64,000 nt of DNA from Prorocentrum cordatum (GCA_963575745.1 CAUYUJ010020540.1:62001-126000); one strand, 5' to 3'. Counted from the first letter of the stretch, positions 46,201-50,939 are shown. Numbers and translations: made by a program. Notes: a model not told the origin generated them from the letters alone.

Positions 46201-47971
46201 CGAAAAGCTTTACCTCGAGCACGCGCTGCTGCGCCGTCCGCCGCTGCCACATGCCCCTGTTCACCAGCTCATCGAACCTCTCCTGATTGTCATCATCCAA
46301 TTCGTTCTGGCCAATGGTGACATTGTTGATCCACCGCGCAAGCTTCGTCTCCTCCTCGTCCTCTGCCCCCTGCTTCGGCAGCTCGTCGAGCACCTCCACG
46401 TGCTCCTCGATGCGGTCCAGCATCGCGCGGGCGCGCGCGCGCCTCTCCTCCCGCCGGTCCACGAGCCCGTCGAACCGCGCGCGCCGCTCGGGGGTCAGCA
46501 CGTTCTGGCCCTCGGTCACATTATGCACCCACCTGCCCAGCGCGGACTCCTTCTGCGACGGAACGCGGTCGTGCTCCTCCACGTGCCTCGCCAGCTCGCC
46601 CAGCATCTCCTCCGAGTAGTCCCGCGATCGCGCCTCCGCGCCAGCATGCTGCACACCGCTCATGTCGATGCCGAGGTGCGCCGCGAGCGCGGCCCTGTGC
46701 GCATCGGCCTCCAATCGCACCCGCTTCTGCTGCTGAACATCCCATTGCCGAGAGGCTGGCGCGTCTTCGTCGCCCTCCGCCCGCAATCGCGTTGCCAGCT
46801 CATGCAACTGATTCCGGGTCATACGCGCCAACACCTCCGCGTCCACACCGTCGCGCGCGCCCCCGCGCGCACCCTGCGCCCCTGCGGCACCCTGCTCCAC
46901 ACGGCGCTTCGGCGCCCCGCCCAGCAGCGCGCCACGCCCCGCACCCGCGCGCGGCGACCGCGACGCCGAGCTCGAACGCCCGTGAGCGACGACGCGACAC
47001 CACGGCGCGCTCTCGGCTTCCCCCCACTCCACGTCACCAGAAACCACCGACTCCTCCACGGCGCACACATGACCGCCGTCGAGCCAGAGCAGAGCACCAG
47101 CGCAGAAGCCCGTCGCGTGCCCCAACGACCACGCCACGCGCCCTCCCTCCTGCGCTCCGAACGCTTCCACAGATTCCGCAGAGAACACACGCACGTGCAG
47201 GAAGCGGGAGCGCAAGTGCTGGACCACGACCTCAAGATTCCAGCGCTCCACCAGCGACCCACAAGCGCCCGAACCCTCGTGGTTCTGGCACGCGCGGCCG
47301 AAATGCCCCGCGGCGTCGCCCCCCACGAGCTCAGCCACTGCGCTCTGCAGGCACTTCCCACGCCACTCGACGGGACAACTCCCGCGCGCGCGGCGGTTCC
47401 CCCGCCCGCGTCCGCCGCGCGGCCGCGGGCGCGGCGGGCGCGCGGCACCGAATGCACCCACAGACATGGGCACGGCGCCGTCCTGCGTCGCCCCGCTGAG
47501 CCCCGCCGGACACGCTCCGAGCGCGATCATGGCGCAGGCAGCGCGCACGGCCAGGTCCCCGACGAAGTCCTTGGACTCCCGCGCAGCCCGGCACTTCGCT
47601 CCGCCAATGCCGACGCCCGGCGAGAACCGGCGCGCACAGACGCGGCGGCCGCCGCACGTCCGCGCCGAGAGCCCGTAGAGCGCGCAGCAGAACCACCTGG
47701 CGGTGACGACCGCGGCTGCACGATCGGCCAGCTCGGGCGCGTCCGGGAGCTCCCGCGCGAACACATCCCGCTGCCGCCACCAGCGCGCCGCCGCGATCTT
47801 CCTCGTCATGACCACTCTGCTGTCTTCTTGTGGTGGGCACACGCCGAGAGCGACCAGAACGCAGGCAGCGCGCAGGGCCGCGTCGCCCACGGTCCACGAC
47901 GACGCGTCGGGCGCGGCCTCGGCAGCGGCGCGGAGAGCGCGCGCCGGCGGCTGCTCCAAGGTCGACGGCAC
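31247..47971 (-). CDS. Giant Helitron-like Rep/helicase polyprotein with USP domain (5,574 codons)
   Basis: Single uninterrupted frame of 16.7 kb. In order: two VGDxAxRAAC motifs and a papain-like Cys207/His301 region; four helicase-associated-like repeats (~450-700); acidic Glu tracts; a Cys-rich motif (~1608-1645); a C2H2 finger (~1740-1760); a DUF6570-like domain (~1885-2190); the Helitron Rep with HPHIH (His2755/2757) and HYQTDYTTK (Tyr3408/Tyr3412); a PIF1-type helicase (Walker A GEGGTGKT, Lys4076; VIVEEVSMV; a C-terminal QG..../YVMLSRV pair); and a USP peptidase (NLGNTCF Cys4804; GHYYAC His5077; FDD). Known families: Helitrons transpose through HUH Rep plus helicase, with single-strand nicking. 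The role of the peptidases is inferred only. The frame opens with a GTG at 47971. The first ATG is at 47809 (codon 55), and the true start or an upstream exon is unknown. It stops at TGA 31247-31249. Very long for a Helitron protein (usually ~1,400-3,000 residues). Confidence 0.85.
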   Translation of the reverse strand: MPSTLEQPPARALRAAAEAAPDASSWTVGDAALRAACVLVALGVCPPQEDSRVVMTRKIAAARWWRQRDVFARELPDAPELADRAAAVVTARWFCCALYGLSARTCGGRRVCARRFSPGVGIGGAKCRAARESKDFVGDLAVRAACAMIALGACPAGLSGATQDGAVPMSVGAFGAARPPRPRPRGGRGRGNRRARGSCPVEWRGKCLQSAVAELVGGDAAGHFGRACQNHEGSGACGSLVERWNLEVVVQHLRSRFLHVRVFSAESVEAFGAQEGGRVAWSLGHATGFCAGALLWLDGGHVCAVEESVVSGDVEWGEAESAPWCRVVAHGRSSSASRSPRAGAGRGALLGGAPKRRVEQGAAGAQGARGGARDGVDAEVLARMTRNQLHELATRLRAEGDEDAPASRQWDVQQQKRVRLEADAHRAALAAHLGIDMSGVQHAGAEARSRDYSEEMLGELARHVEEHDRVPSQKESALGRWVHNVTEGQNVLTPERRARFDGLVDRREERRARARAMLDRIEEHVEVLDELPKQGAEDEEETKLARWINNVTIGQNELDDDNQERFDELVNRGMWQRRTAQQRVLEVKLFVETHGRAPRSGGHDGDARERLLARWIGNVRARGVEGLDEHWRAQLEAALDADLIQVQALEAWCEKNQRMPVEKAEDDEERRLANFIANHERKGRAASFNAPATFDALRQKCAQAAAARRDAESREAEARALEAQRLELLRRAAEEEEEAFGEEEEEQEEEDPADCLAEERRAEVTPDMFARFQRADRALARRVKTALVAALLEHVDALQGAALGLDVFVALAKDRRVREALAAPAAEEPRREALGEEDEEEEEEEEQEEEEQEEEEQEQGEQEQEQGDEERREQEEGDAEMADAEEEPRGMADEEELPTGIDEEHEDFVRYVLATCMLSYVPVAPRFFAGEAPDAELQRQVAELERLRDVALGLDAATAQDNVARSQAIRRLRRADPELLRRTPVPNSDVREPWEQWQRLLQRLEQEGVEREVWVCCRREPLRWRAPLRDDGKPGPVRAPLLPSLDAAEGEVWRPGEVREATRQARYAEQARLDGAPGAPVHGSVLLRLPSDFLCYKCQQDFESARELTDGEVDGWCKRLHFAPKKLPSQAVMKREAVEAERARARKRAQAARCAAGGENGFAEFRGLLLEDECFHQDNCEASVQLDQRHALEPWYQRAGPDGSRLAPWPRVFGIPKAWAGPGRAFFSEAVESGFAADTFPQGRRGYYTGEPGDVPAELWLLRAWCRARGGVARMGDALAARLQQLEGDRDIMYRVEAAEGARRSPSGDLKPPVYLADLKPQAIPEWPVWQQLLKLKPQAARQVAAFVRRERAGVGLTWNLAAGHWDLDQQRLLAALERDPALLAAVEKDDAAAKNDKDVLIALDDFRARHGGVWPDAFADRRGEPDFKEAKLARGVARVATKYSQEFVRIWLDRTCSQWLRLAGCGDEVVGGGGGGDDSSGGGGGGGGGSSSGSGANGGPASGSGSGAQGPGDGGAGGDGDGGAGGGAGRLLGGGPKRQAPEGPGPRTRGAARRDQERLQQERLRKEEEERLRGKTVKAGDVEVNVALDDPHVSEEGTLPAWLLDPAPCVAGRCVARVWHPHRGVHVLGQCRHSCKGEGQFCGSHGRPEQRPFGEWDPDQRHSSLTRECPERYGLAVKEARKRETDAGGAPPAPTPAIAAARKARVPRLQPEYVALPCGERRPLRAFKEAPEALPPFPCRLCDKNFATHAGFMTHVHEKHHGWPEYRKRLFYLAEQWPQQDDDVRPVRPQEWRQCVEAFSEHLVTGSHDWPACAAPADSGEAAAAAAAPDAPRAWWKPPGADGAVPPAGVDMPPVDLDALGAAPAASDVEGPEPGQSRRAVRSRVACCVCARLHWADELQRVHFWQQPDGAGERSLLCDQVPKPPARAELEAARGEASEAAGAQAQAMRLTQRQRAHALLDPARYHARWRFVREGPNGVERPGGIPLEELEASAVRDPGPDGKLWLLHKKCFKIDRRQSDGVLVADAKQKVPICAGCHGALSKRLPTMPPCALANDLWIGRLPPPLRNLTLGAKLLLPIARGIVRRFNCKADSGEWAPIDQKIKAYVGNFVAFPQADGGRQVLSLPPRESDLVEFVQIVFAGSDPATLQKALLEELGVPLADFRRAYEYLRDTNEQYAAVRWDEEAARNFADPEGDGDGDGSSLLGLPRCLAACVAVGGKGGDARQEGPADAVQPGAGSAPPKRTSAGAASAEGEANAAADGGGEAGGGCGDPTGEDAAGAGGEDSEGDEGEAGEGEGGEGVEEGEYCAAVADADMLADLDKQWQTVHLSLQKAEVIAREKRRVEALTRQFDDMENFQDRDSDLRLAEAAKEAHKAAKALTNCNKEALTKKLEQTEQKIQATRPPPGVAGKRAAGGGGGGGGAPAGGAEGGGARRAVRVVVPTGTEPVSMFSPGFWSAFDPVAFPYGDGVFGLDREAKLTYDEWCRCLMAREELEYEVPDDVSAPDAARAPAPDAARAPAASESPVPRWRRHADLLTAQYCLWRRKAIIQSARLFVRKQRLGESIADLAALTPEDLAQVVAVLGRGAGIKEALGLEGLPRNVKSALRSMLLSNRDVVGSDAHRTTLRHISTSYTRLFGPPLVFTTPNIADTRNLMVSLMYEGASVQRWRLLEETAPVMPSTRDMLRRVAADPVSQAMVTNLMLELFLEHVVGVTRQRGATGVSDGVAATGACGAFGLVRAFFGPVESQGRGGIHPHIHLWRLHPMTGAFLAKLRAGDVEGLEERLRRWREAVLARVGSVQFDAAEEVGRQLGLDGPDRLPPLPLGPRDRRLAFADGKREESDLQLKYDTIAGASRRQLGKLCKRAYEEGRRSVRADNQLSTEELRNQVAAMMNVDLVEERAMLEQQPAIEGPLRQRPFAPLADPEPDPHEQRAQYPAVFGEPLTGAHVTLQPQYRRKPAYRVVRADGAAAMHFAECPGDEARTWARCFARDARKCIIRGHLHRCGPTCWKHKTNDDVPQHCKVCRLGFYHEYETAVYSHPSRKRPAAAFVWRRLRKGKDLVLPEDAKVQYACGPLEEGEWNPPGERLDLDDVPAEGYGPWPHRCNRHGRAGRVDVVRYHPYHGSTNPVGQVCLRSNLDVQCLDRVVLDLPGDDSVGGAPASDPVVPPPPEPGAFAEPVGEASDALAGAGTGGTGCDEGTGQSGGSTGSGASAAAQGGGGAAEGAARAAAAGGGRVPVGRRLGLPRGGGLLGGAPTTMDDPNAGDIWGFREEDDEPWDLADAYGLDPPPPPTPEFEDIAGFSAASCYDGSRPGFVFKKGEQGLGYYSDRRAERELPESAVETEPRSRAPGRAASRAAASGSPASSAPASPAAAAAAGASGSGPPGSLREHVLHSLEAVFMDAINMAHYQTDYTTKAGPIAGDLGVLHAQSTGLEWLRLQQKAEREADEAAEAEGEEDVDGARAAAAARRSGWGGVLDSARRTVIKLTTSSHRALLKKLPEMMFQMQYGHECYCSHDTWTLYCKGIVALAFQASSAVHQKKDDFWTDPRADHIEVDQPAAGEVDGEGGGGVMDALDEARATLHARVVDGVVGEGAAAGAAGGGQPEQEQQQGVEYSARLDHDMKMDWLHRGDREPLKSMGMYHYAMYVYTAQANPLHFDPQDFETYAFADTHPAAASRVQKLRVGAPFRVPKFFGFTMPSKEKDPEVNALFKSVIFRPLQPAEKGAAAWAPYRAGVNAVGKHRPAWEEWWAKQVALSRQYEECERRAGKWFTIEDIDLKRGSEEGPGHFAQQPSAAEFMARWTVQVATNLDVEAEAKGRPRIKIRPEAKDFEESAELQAVGNRPAGEADEEEGAGAGGGAPDGLAQEVDEGEADEAWAAHRQMPAFAVPDSQVPAVAQLEQIRGSSQSLVYKNIFLEGYAKDHKPQPAAASTGTQTGFCGLDLGDSQFEEGKAQQKEAFRYRKKGAEGLPGDGDGRSGLAGSAPAVLVPGRPPPPAVAGDAEPPRRARDIAEGLFNEWATRADNPVTFNKEQKAVVALVVGQVEAIVAYQQDVDSGKSPKPVEQMALLLHGEGGTGKTEVVKLLRRLLNEVFGAGSEIAVASSNSAARVIGGETIHSGFGLSGQQAMTIARLSGQKVDDIVDRMNDLKAVIVEEVSMVPPQLLGAASFRMCKARKAKYNCDVNLYMARGHMFGKVPIVMFLGDFYQLGPVSGKGRRSSLLQRESPEAPIHVRNGQSMFLDGVTHAMFLYETHRFKDRLVTPHAPCPFMPGFLKTMRQGKKFTAEQKMVVQGWVVRPGKNDKRLQDPHVKDGFEMGIAWEAVHRQMQYRAVREARDKGQMLLYVQAVDLPPNRDFVEEHYKAMLQVPNVNNTGHLIGMCPLYIGMRVRLNVKLSAKHQIVQDAVGVVKDVRFHPQEFETPDADWREKKLHDAHRLGYYRCKRLPRGVLVEFDGLKKDFGFGQGVVQIAPHRASWEWNHHYDDDGERKLRKVKVTRYQIPLLPEKVRTVQTAQGLGMDAATMVLQKPMNMGADDWWLHLYVMLSRVRVAHRVLVYNLPPWDILQRGPPQYVREGVQRFEKKMGESFEIAKQWAQDYGWDVGDGPAARGAQESSSAPAPPPVPPPSPLGPSRDAGSSAGVGEGAGDDDDDDGSAPSDGEAAPAASVHTPLPSHALRPGQALTVPPAYIAPDAGPAGRGRGRGRGGDATGTGDAAAASSTGSAVSRGRGRAGGGRGAGRGAVVPRDLWGDMFRTAATVGDGAEPPELLPLDRDLCMAAYGVSQEDVTRELQWHCGHGSGVGIANLGNTCFVSAVAQVLLRLAPFRRLLHEHGQNCPLNTETCPVCALGAQAAALSVQGVGVDAVAPLATAARAGLFGQREFTEFDQQGRPKQCDASEFFLAALRAVTEAGYQVPTPHHGARTALQQHVCGIALRQRRRCDVCRASSDTGVIDSRLKLVPSELLGPDHRGACDLEDLIRLELRHIGGPGQGCPAHAHLSRAQREAAGVCQGIRVYTGNRWERSPPVLFVTVERVVTRADRSEWYDRRPVRFPQILRPVDAECECEYDFSGVVVHQGESAKSGHYYACAAVGVNEYAKFDDEAVQPRTWAQIARDHQVHVGAYVFAYVRRAGPRGGGGGRAAAGSPGGASGSGGAGPSGAPPAPPTAPLGHAGGRAAGSAGSGDGGGGAASSAPAAPSAPPSAPAGQQASGGEPLGKRRRAGGRDPGAGDGGPGASGQPQQPLRRGKKRGLSPPALGSTGDEDDDAGRAAGVPSADPAPAGVQPGAGASLAGDEWRRFTPENIDTAKCMARTWADGAGGQCRSAPKQGCGDLCGQHFKQQHKDGWHGRVDGPIPEGKLKVFKEKNAGKAPRAAPAAEAGATGEGAGRAAVVTRAGAGSASGSGRGGAARAEAAPGGGHAGKAPRAAPAAEAGASGAPAGGPAEGRSAKVPASDGVAARAPTGGGDGAGGAGAPSAASALSSGEERGERGSRASTRDIAAAAAEDRARQEDPDERRQRLAIAEHNQRQDLIGEVVGAFVARREGVPVGIGRWTEERLRQTLRRLRGGGDDEPTIVAVSDAAL
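32600..33600 (-). other. USP (peptidase C19) domain
   Basis: GIANLGNTCFVSAVAQ (Cys box), QCDASEFFLAAL (QDxxEF-like), a CxxC pair (RRRCDVC), and SGHYYAC ... YAKFDDEAV (His box plus Asp). All elements of a ubiquitin-specific protease core are present and in order, so activity is plausible. Confidence 0.85.
34190..35940 (-). other. PIF1/RecD-type helicase domain
   Basis: TFNKEQKAVV (Q-motif-like), GEGGTGKTE (Walker A, 35740-35767), VIVEEVSMV (Walker B region), FLGDFYQLGPV (GDxxQLxPV), TAQGLGMDAA and YVMLSRVR. The motif set and order are those of the PIF1-like helicase of Helitrons. Confidence 0.9.
37727..37770 (-). other. Rep catalytic two-tyrosine motif
   Basis: HYQTDYTTK places Tyr3408 and Tyr3412 in the YxxxYxxK arrangement of Helitron Rep. 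It is ~650 residues after the HUH motif because Gly/Ala/Ser-rich inserts and a Cys/His segment (CGPTCWKH, HCKVCRLGF) intervene. Confidence 0.8.
39690..40621 (-). other. Helitron-like N / HUH Rep domain
   Basis: Begins FWSAFDPVAFPYGDG (Helitron N-terminal FPxG motif), continues through LFGPPLVFTTPN and ends at RGGIHPHIHLW. The last aligns with the RGxPHxHxLLW HUH motif of Helitron Rep, the metal-binding histidines being at 39707-39709 and 39701-39703. Confidence 0.85.
41400..42320 (-). other. DUF6570-like domain
   Basis: CCVCARLHW, ICAGCHGALSKRLP, then CALANDLWIGRLPPPL and a hydrophobic stretch leading to LVEFVQIVFAG. This order (Cys pairs, then a LANxLWIG-type motif) is the one I know from the DUF6570 domain just upstream of the Helitron-like N domain in fungal Helitron proteins. 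Confidence 0.65.
42687..42760 (-). other. C2H2 zinc finger
   Basis: FPCRLC ... H-x4-H with spacing C-x2-C-x12-H-x4-H, a standard DNA-binding finger. It is preserved in the right-hand copy. Confidence 0.8.
43030..43160 (-). other. Cys/His-rich motif 1
   Basis: Pattern C-x4-C-x2-RVW-...-GQC-x3-C-...-FC-x2-H, plausibly one zinc site. The same layout (KCMARTW, GGQC, LCGQH) recurs near the C-terminus at 31925-32085, where it is followed by WHGRVDGPIP. Confidence 0.5.
45866..46622 (-). other. Four helicase-associated-like repeats
   Basis: Four ~60-residue units share a pattern: helix, R/L-P, acidic spacer, ALGRWVHNV or KLARWINNV-type core, then LTPERRARFDGL-type helix. The pattern resembles the HA (helicase-associated) repeat. 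A fifth, isolated unit (ALDDFRARHGGVWPDAF) lies near 43700-43780. Confidence 0.5.
47030..47390 (-). other. Papain-fold-like region of the giant protein
   Basis: KCLQSAVAELV puts Cys207 at the start of a helix, and LDGGHVCAVEE puts His301 on a strand 94 residues later with acidic residues beside it. This order and spacing fit OTU- or Josephin-like cysteine peptidases. It is conserved in the right-hand copy. There is no family-level match I can assert. Confidence 0.4.
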
Positions 47972-48000
47972 GTGCCGCGCGCGCGGTCAGGAACTGCTCC

Positions 48001-48512
48001 ACGCGCCCGTTCTTGCAAGCCGCCCCCCGCGAGCTGCGCCCAGACGAAGCCCGCTCTGGCGACGCGTCGCGCAACAGCGGGCGCGGCACGACGGGGAGCA
48101 GCACACGGGTAGCAAGCTGCTCGTTCCGCTCGACCGCCGCCTCCGTCCGCCGCGCCCACTCCGCCTCCCGCCGCGCACACCGACCGCCGGCACGACGCTC
48201 GGCACGCTTTCCGGACCGCTTTCTGCTCGCGCTCCGCCGCCTCCAGCGCGGAATCATCGGCGACCTCCTCATGGATCACGTCGTGCTCTGCGAGCAAACA
48301 CTTCCGCACCCGGTCATCCCATGAGCGCGACTCCCGGGCCGGCGACGGGCGCTCCGCCGCACCCGAGAACCGAGCCCGCCCCCCGCCGAGGTCCCGTCCC
48401 CGCCCGCGTCCCGGTCCTGGTCCCGGTCCTGGTCCCGGTCCCGGTCCCCGTCCCGGTCCCGGTCGTCGCCGTCGACGTCGTCGTCGTCGTCGTCGTCGTC
48501 GGCGCCATCCTC
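48001..48512 (-). pseudogene. Upstream conserved ORF, frameshifted copy
   Basis: Counterpart of the open frame at 51337-51855. It starts with a poly-Asp/RD tract (DDRDRDGDRDRD), then SWDDRV and a charged helical segment. A 2-bp difference near 48183 (CGGTCGGTG here, CGGTCTCGGTG in the other arm) shifts the frame before ARREAEWARRT. It overlaps the start of the giant ORF in another frame, so it may be a separate short ORF or a 5' exon. Confidence 0.4.
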
Positions 48513-48862
48513 CTCCTCCTCCTCCTCCTCCTCCTCCTCCTCTCCTTGTCCTCCTTCCCCTCCCCCTTCTCCTCCTCCTCCTCCTCCTCCTCCTCCTCCT
48601 CCTCCTGCTCCTCCTCCCCCTCCGCCTCCTCCTCCTCCTCCTCCTCCTCCTCCTCCTCCTCCTCCTCTCCTCCTCCTGTCCTCCCTCCCCCTCCCTCCTT
48701 CTCCTCCTCCTCTTCCTCCTCCTCCTCCTCCTCCTCCTCCTCCCCCTCCGCCTCTTCCTCCTCCTCCTCGCTCCTCCTCCTCCTCCTCCTCCTCCTCCTC
48801 CTCCTCCTCCTCCTCCTCCTCCTCCTCCCTCTCCTCCTCCTCCTTCTCCTCCTCCTCCTCCA
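48405..48862. repeat. Hexamer, GAC and (TCC)n microsatellites, left arm
   Basis: GGTCCC-type hexamers (~48410-48465), GTC repeats (~48475-48505), then ~350 bp of TCC/CTC repeats. The ORFs crossing it code only Glu, Gly, Arg, Leu or Ser runs. Confidence 0.9.
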
Positions 48863-49409
48863 TGTCCGCCAAGCCATGGCATAGCGGAAACCCCGACAGG
48901 GACGCGGCAGACGTCATCGTCGCCGTCGTCCTCCTGGTTCTTTTCCTCCTCGTCCGCAAACCGTTTTCGCACGCCTCCGGAGCGATTTTTCACGCCCCGG
49001 GGATGATTTCTAACGCCTCCCAGCCCGTTTCTGCCGCCGCCGCCGCCGCTCGCGGCCGGATTCTCCGAGAATACGGAAAATCCGCGTTAGTTTCCCCCTC
49101 ACATCGCGGTTTTCCAGTTTCCCCCTCCGAGCGCCCTTTTCTAGATACCTCCGTGTCACTCGGAAAGTCGCGCGCCAGGGAAACGCCCGCGAAAAAGTCG
49201 CGAGCGTTTCCCCCTCCCAACGCGCAATTCCCTGCGTCCAGGACCCCGCCCCGGCCCCTGGCCCCTGGGTCCCCGGCCCCGGCCCCGCGGTCCCAGGCCC
49301 CGGCCCCGCCACCGGCCCCGCCCCCAAACGGACTCTCATGGGATTCAGAAGGACCGCCATCCCCCGGAGGAAAGAACGGCCGCCTTGGGGGCGACCGTCC
49401 AATCCGGCA
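48863..49409. other. Outer flank of left arm, no gene
   Basis: Contains three GTTTCCCCCTC-type motifs (~49090-49220) and a hairpin at ~49184-49209 (AAACGC/GCGTTT with GCGA/TCGC). A counterpart stands at the same place in the right arm (50761-50795). A C/G-rich stretch of CCCCGGCCCC repeats follows at 49238-49330. I see no supported ORF. Confidence 0.55.
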
Positions 49410-49484
49410 CTGGGCGCCGGCGGTAAACCGTCAACCTTTCTTACCGCCGGGGGACTCGTAGAGCTTCCTGACAGTATATTCCCG
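49410..49484. repeat. Module A hairpin in the spacer
   Basis: Same sequence and same A|CTGGG junction as the copies 20-40 kb to the left (stem CCGGCGGTAA/TTACCGCCGG, then GACTCGTAGAGCTTCCTGAC). It is truncated after AGTATAT. Confidence 0.9.
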
Positions 49485-49760
49485 GATAGCTCCTTGAGAG
49501 CTGAGGGTTTCAGATAAGAAGCCGGCGGTGGGTGGTGAGGAGCACACGCCCACCTCCGCCGCTCCACGATCCCCGGAGCAGGTTGCCGGAACTTGCAGCG
49601 GGTCCGGGAGCGCTCCAGGCTCGCGTCCACGCGTGCCTGCACTCGTGCAGGCACACGTACACGCGTCGCTGGCAGCGGTTCAGGAGCGCTTCAGGAGAGC
49701 TCAACGCAGCCCTTCAGGGAAGCTTTCCAGCGTCCCCAGAGCTCCTTCACGCGAGGTCTC
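49485..49760. repeat. Module C copy in inverted orientation
   Basis: Reverse complement of the module C end at ~24330-24465 (CCCGGATAGCTCC; GATAAGAAGCCGG; CGCCCACCTCCGCC), plus a decayed palindrome at ~49620-49665 (GCGTGCCTGCACTCGTGCAG). Confidence 0.8.
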
Positions 49761-49974
49761 CAGCGTCTCCACGCACGGTAATCCGCGTGAGTCAGGCCGC
49801 CGCCGCACGCGTAAACCGCGCGCATGAGCGGTCCGGGGGGCGACACTCCGACCGCGCGCGGCCCACGTTTCGGGCAAGCTTCGACCTGAGCACGACCTGA
49901 GCAGGTCGTTAAACTGCTCGAGTGGGAAAGGGGCCCCGACCTGAGCAGGTCGTTAAACTGCTCGAGTGGAAGAG
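49761..49974. repeat. Palindromic 33-mer, two tandem copies at or beside the symmetry axis
   Basis: Copies at 49893-49925 and 49937-49969 (44-bp offset) each begin with the near-perfect palindrome CGACCTGAGCAGGTCG. They continue GTTAAACTGCTCGAGTGG. The inverted-repeat axis lies at 49,915-49,985 depending on the anchor pair used. Confidence 0.85.
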
Positions 49975-50225
49975 CAAACAGAGGACTGAGGGGGAAAAGA
50001 ACGGAGGGAAAAGCAGAGAAGGAGCCAGAGAGCGAAGAGCAGGAGGAACAGGAACGCGGAAGGGAGAAACAGAGGGGAAAGAACAGACAGAGAGGAAAAA
50101 AAACAGACAAGAGCAACAGAGGAGAACAGGAAAGGAAGAACAAAGGAGAGACGAGAGAGAGAAAGAAGAGCAGCAGGAGAGAAGCAGGAAGAAAGAGAGC
50201 CGAAGCACAGCAGGAGGGACGACGA
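49975..50225. repeat. Purine (GA)-rich tract
   Basis: ~250 bp of GGAA/GAGA/ACAGA-type sequence on the plus strand with hardly any pyrimidines. It could form triplex DNA. No gene. Confidence 0.8.
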
Positions 50226-50754
50226 AGACAACGGCGACGCCACGCCCCGACGCCCGCGCCGCAGCGCCGCGCGGCCGCCAGCGCACCCTCAGCCCCGCGG
50301 GGCCGGCCGGGGGGGGCGCGCACGGCTGGCGCGGCGCCTGAGCGGCGCTGGACGCGCTCTCGGGCTTCCGGCACTGGCCGGAGGCTCGGGAGCGCGAACC
50401 TACTCGCTCCGGTGAATCTCGCGGACCGGAGTTCTCTCTTTTCACCTCGCCGCCTCCTTGGCGCTCTATAGCACAGCCGTGCCGGGGTGCTATGGAGACC
50501 TTGGAGGACGACATCGGGAGCCGTGCCGGGCCCTTTGTCGTCTCGGGCGGGGGCGAGTGGCGACTGGTGGACCCAATAGCACAGCCGTACCGGGGTGTTA
50601 TTGTAGGGGCCAGCACGCACTCGTCCCGGGCGCCGTATTGGGCCCGAATTCTCCACCCAAGGCCGATAGGCAACCCCTGGGCCGTACCGGACAGGGTAGA
50701 TCAGATTAGTTTTGAAGGAGTGGGGTGCACAATGCACAGGGCTGCGTTCTGGGA
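50226..50754. other. Spacer with two related hairpins
   Basis: Two related stem-loops: ATAGCAC/GTGCTAT (50468-50493) and AATAGCAC/GTGTTATT (50575-50602), with loop AGCCGT(G/A)CCGGG. No ORF here is shared with the other arm, so I call none. Confidence 0.5.
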
Positions 50755-50939
50755 GGGGCAAACGCTCGCGAATTTTTCGCAAGCGTTTTTCTGCCCGGCG
50801 CGCTGTGTTGAAGGCGTAGTTTTCCTTGCAAATAATCGCTACAAGGGGGAAATGCTCGCGATTTTTTTCCGAGCATTTTCTTGCTTGGCGAATGTTGCGG
50901 AGGCGCGTGTTCTCTGGCAGAATTCCTCGGAGCTGACCT

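Larger units (their letters stand above)
35890..49210 (-). repeat. Left arm of a >13-kb inverted repeat
   Basis: Pairs with 50755-64000 in opposite orientation. Paired anchors give nearly constant coordinate sums: 47914/51916, 48311/51540 and 36225/63665, i.e. 99,830-99,890. Similarity weakens in the outermost ~350 bp next to the spacer. The arm continues left to ~31.2 kb, but its partner is beyond the window. Confidence 0.9.

Noticed and set aside
41945-48112. 2,055-codon open frame on the plus strand, antisense to the giant gene
   Set aside because: It mirrors the codon pattern of the minus-strand gene: GC-rich third positions suppress stops on the opposite strand. It has no motifs of its own. 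The same happens antisense to the right arm (53666-57151).
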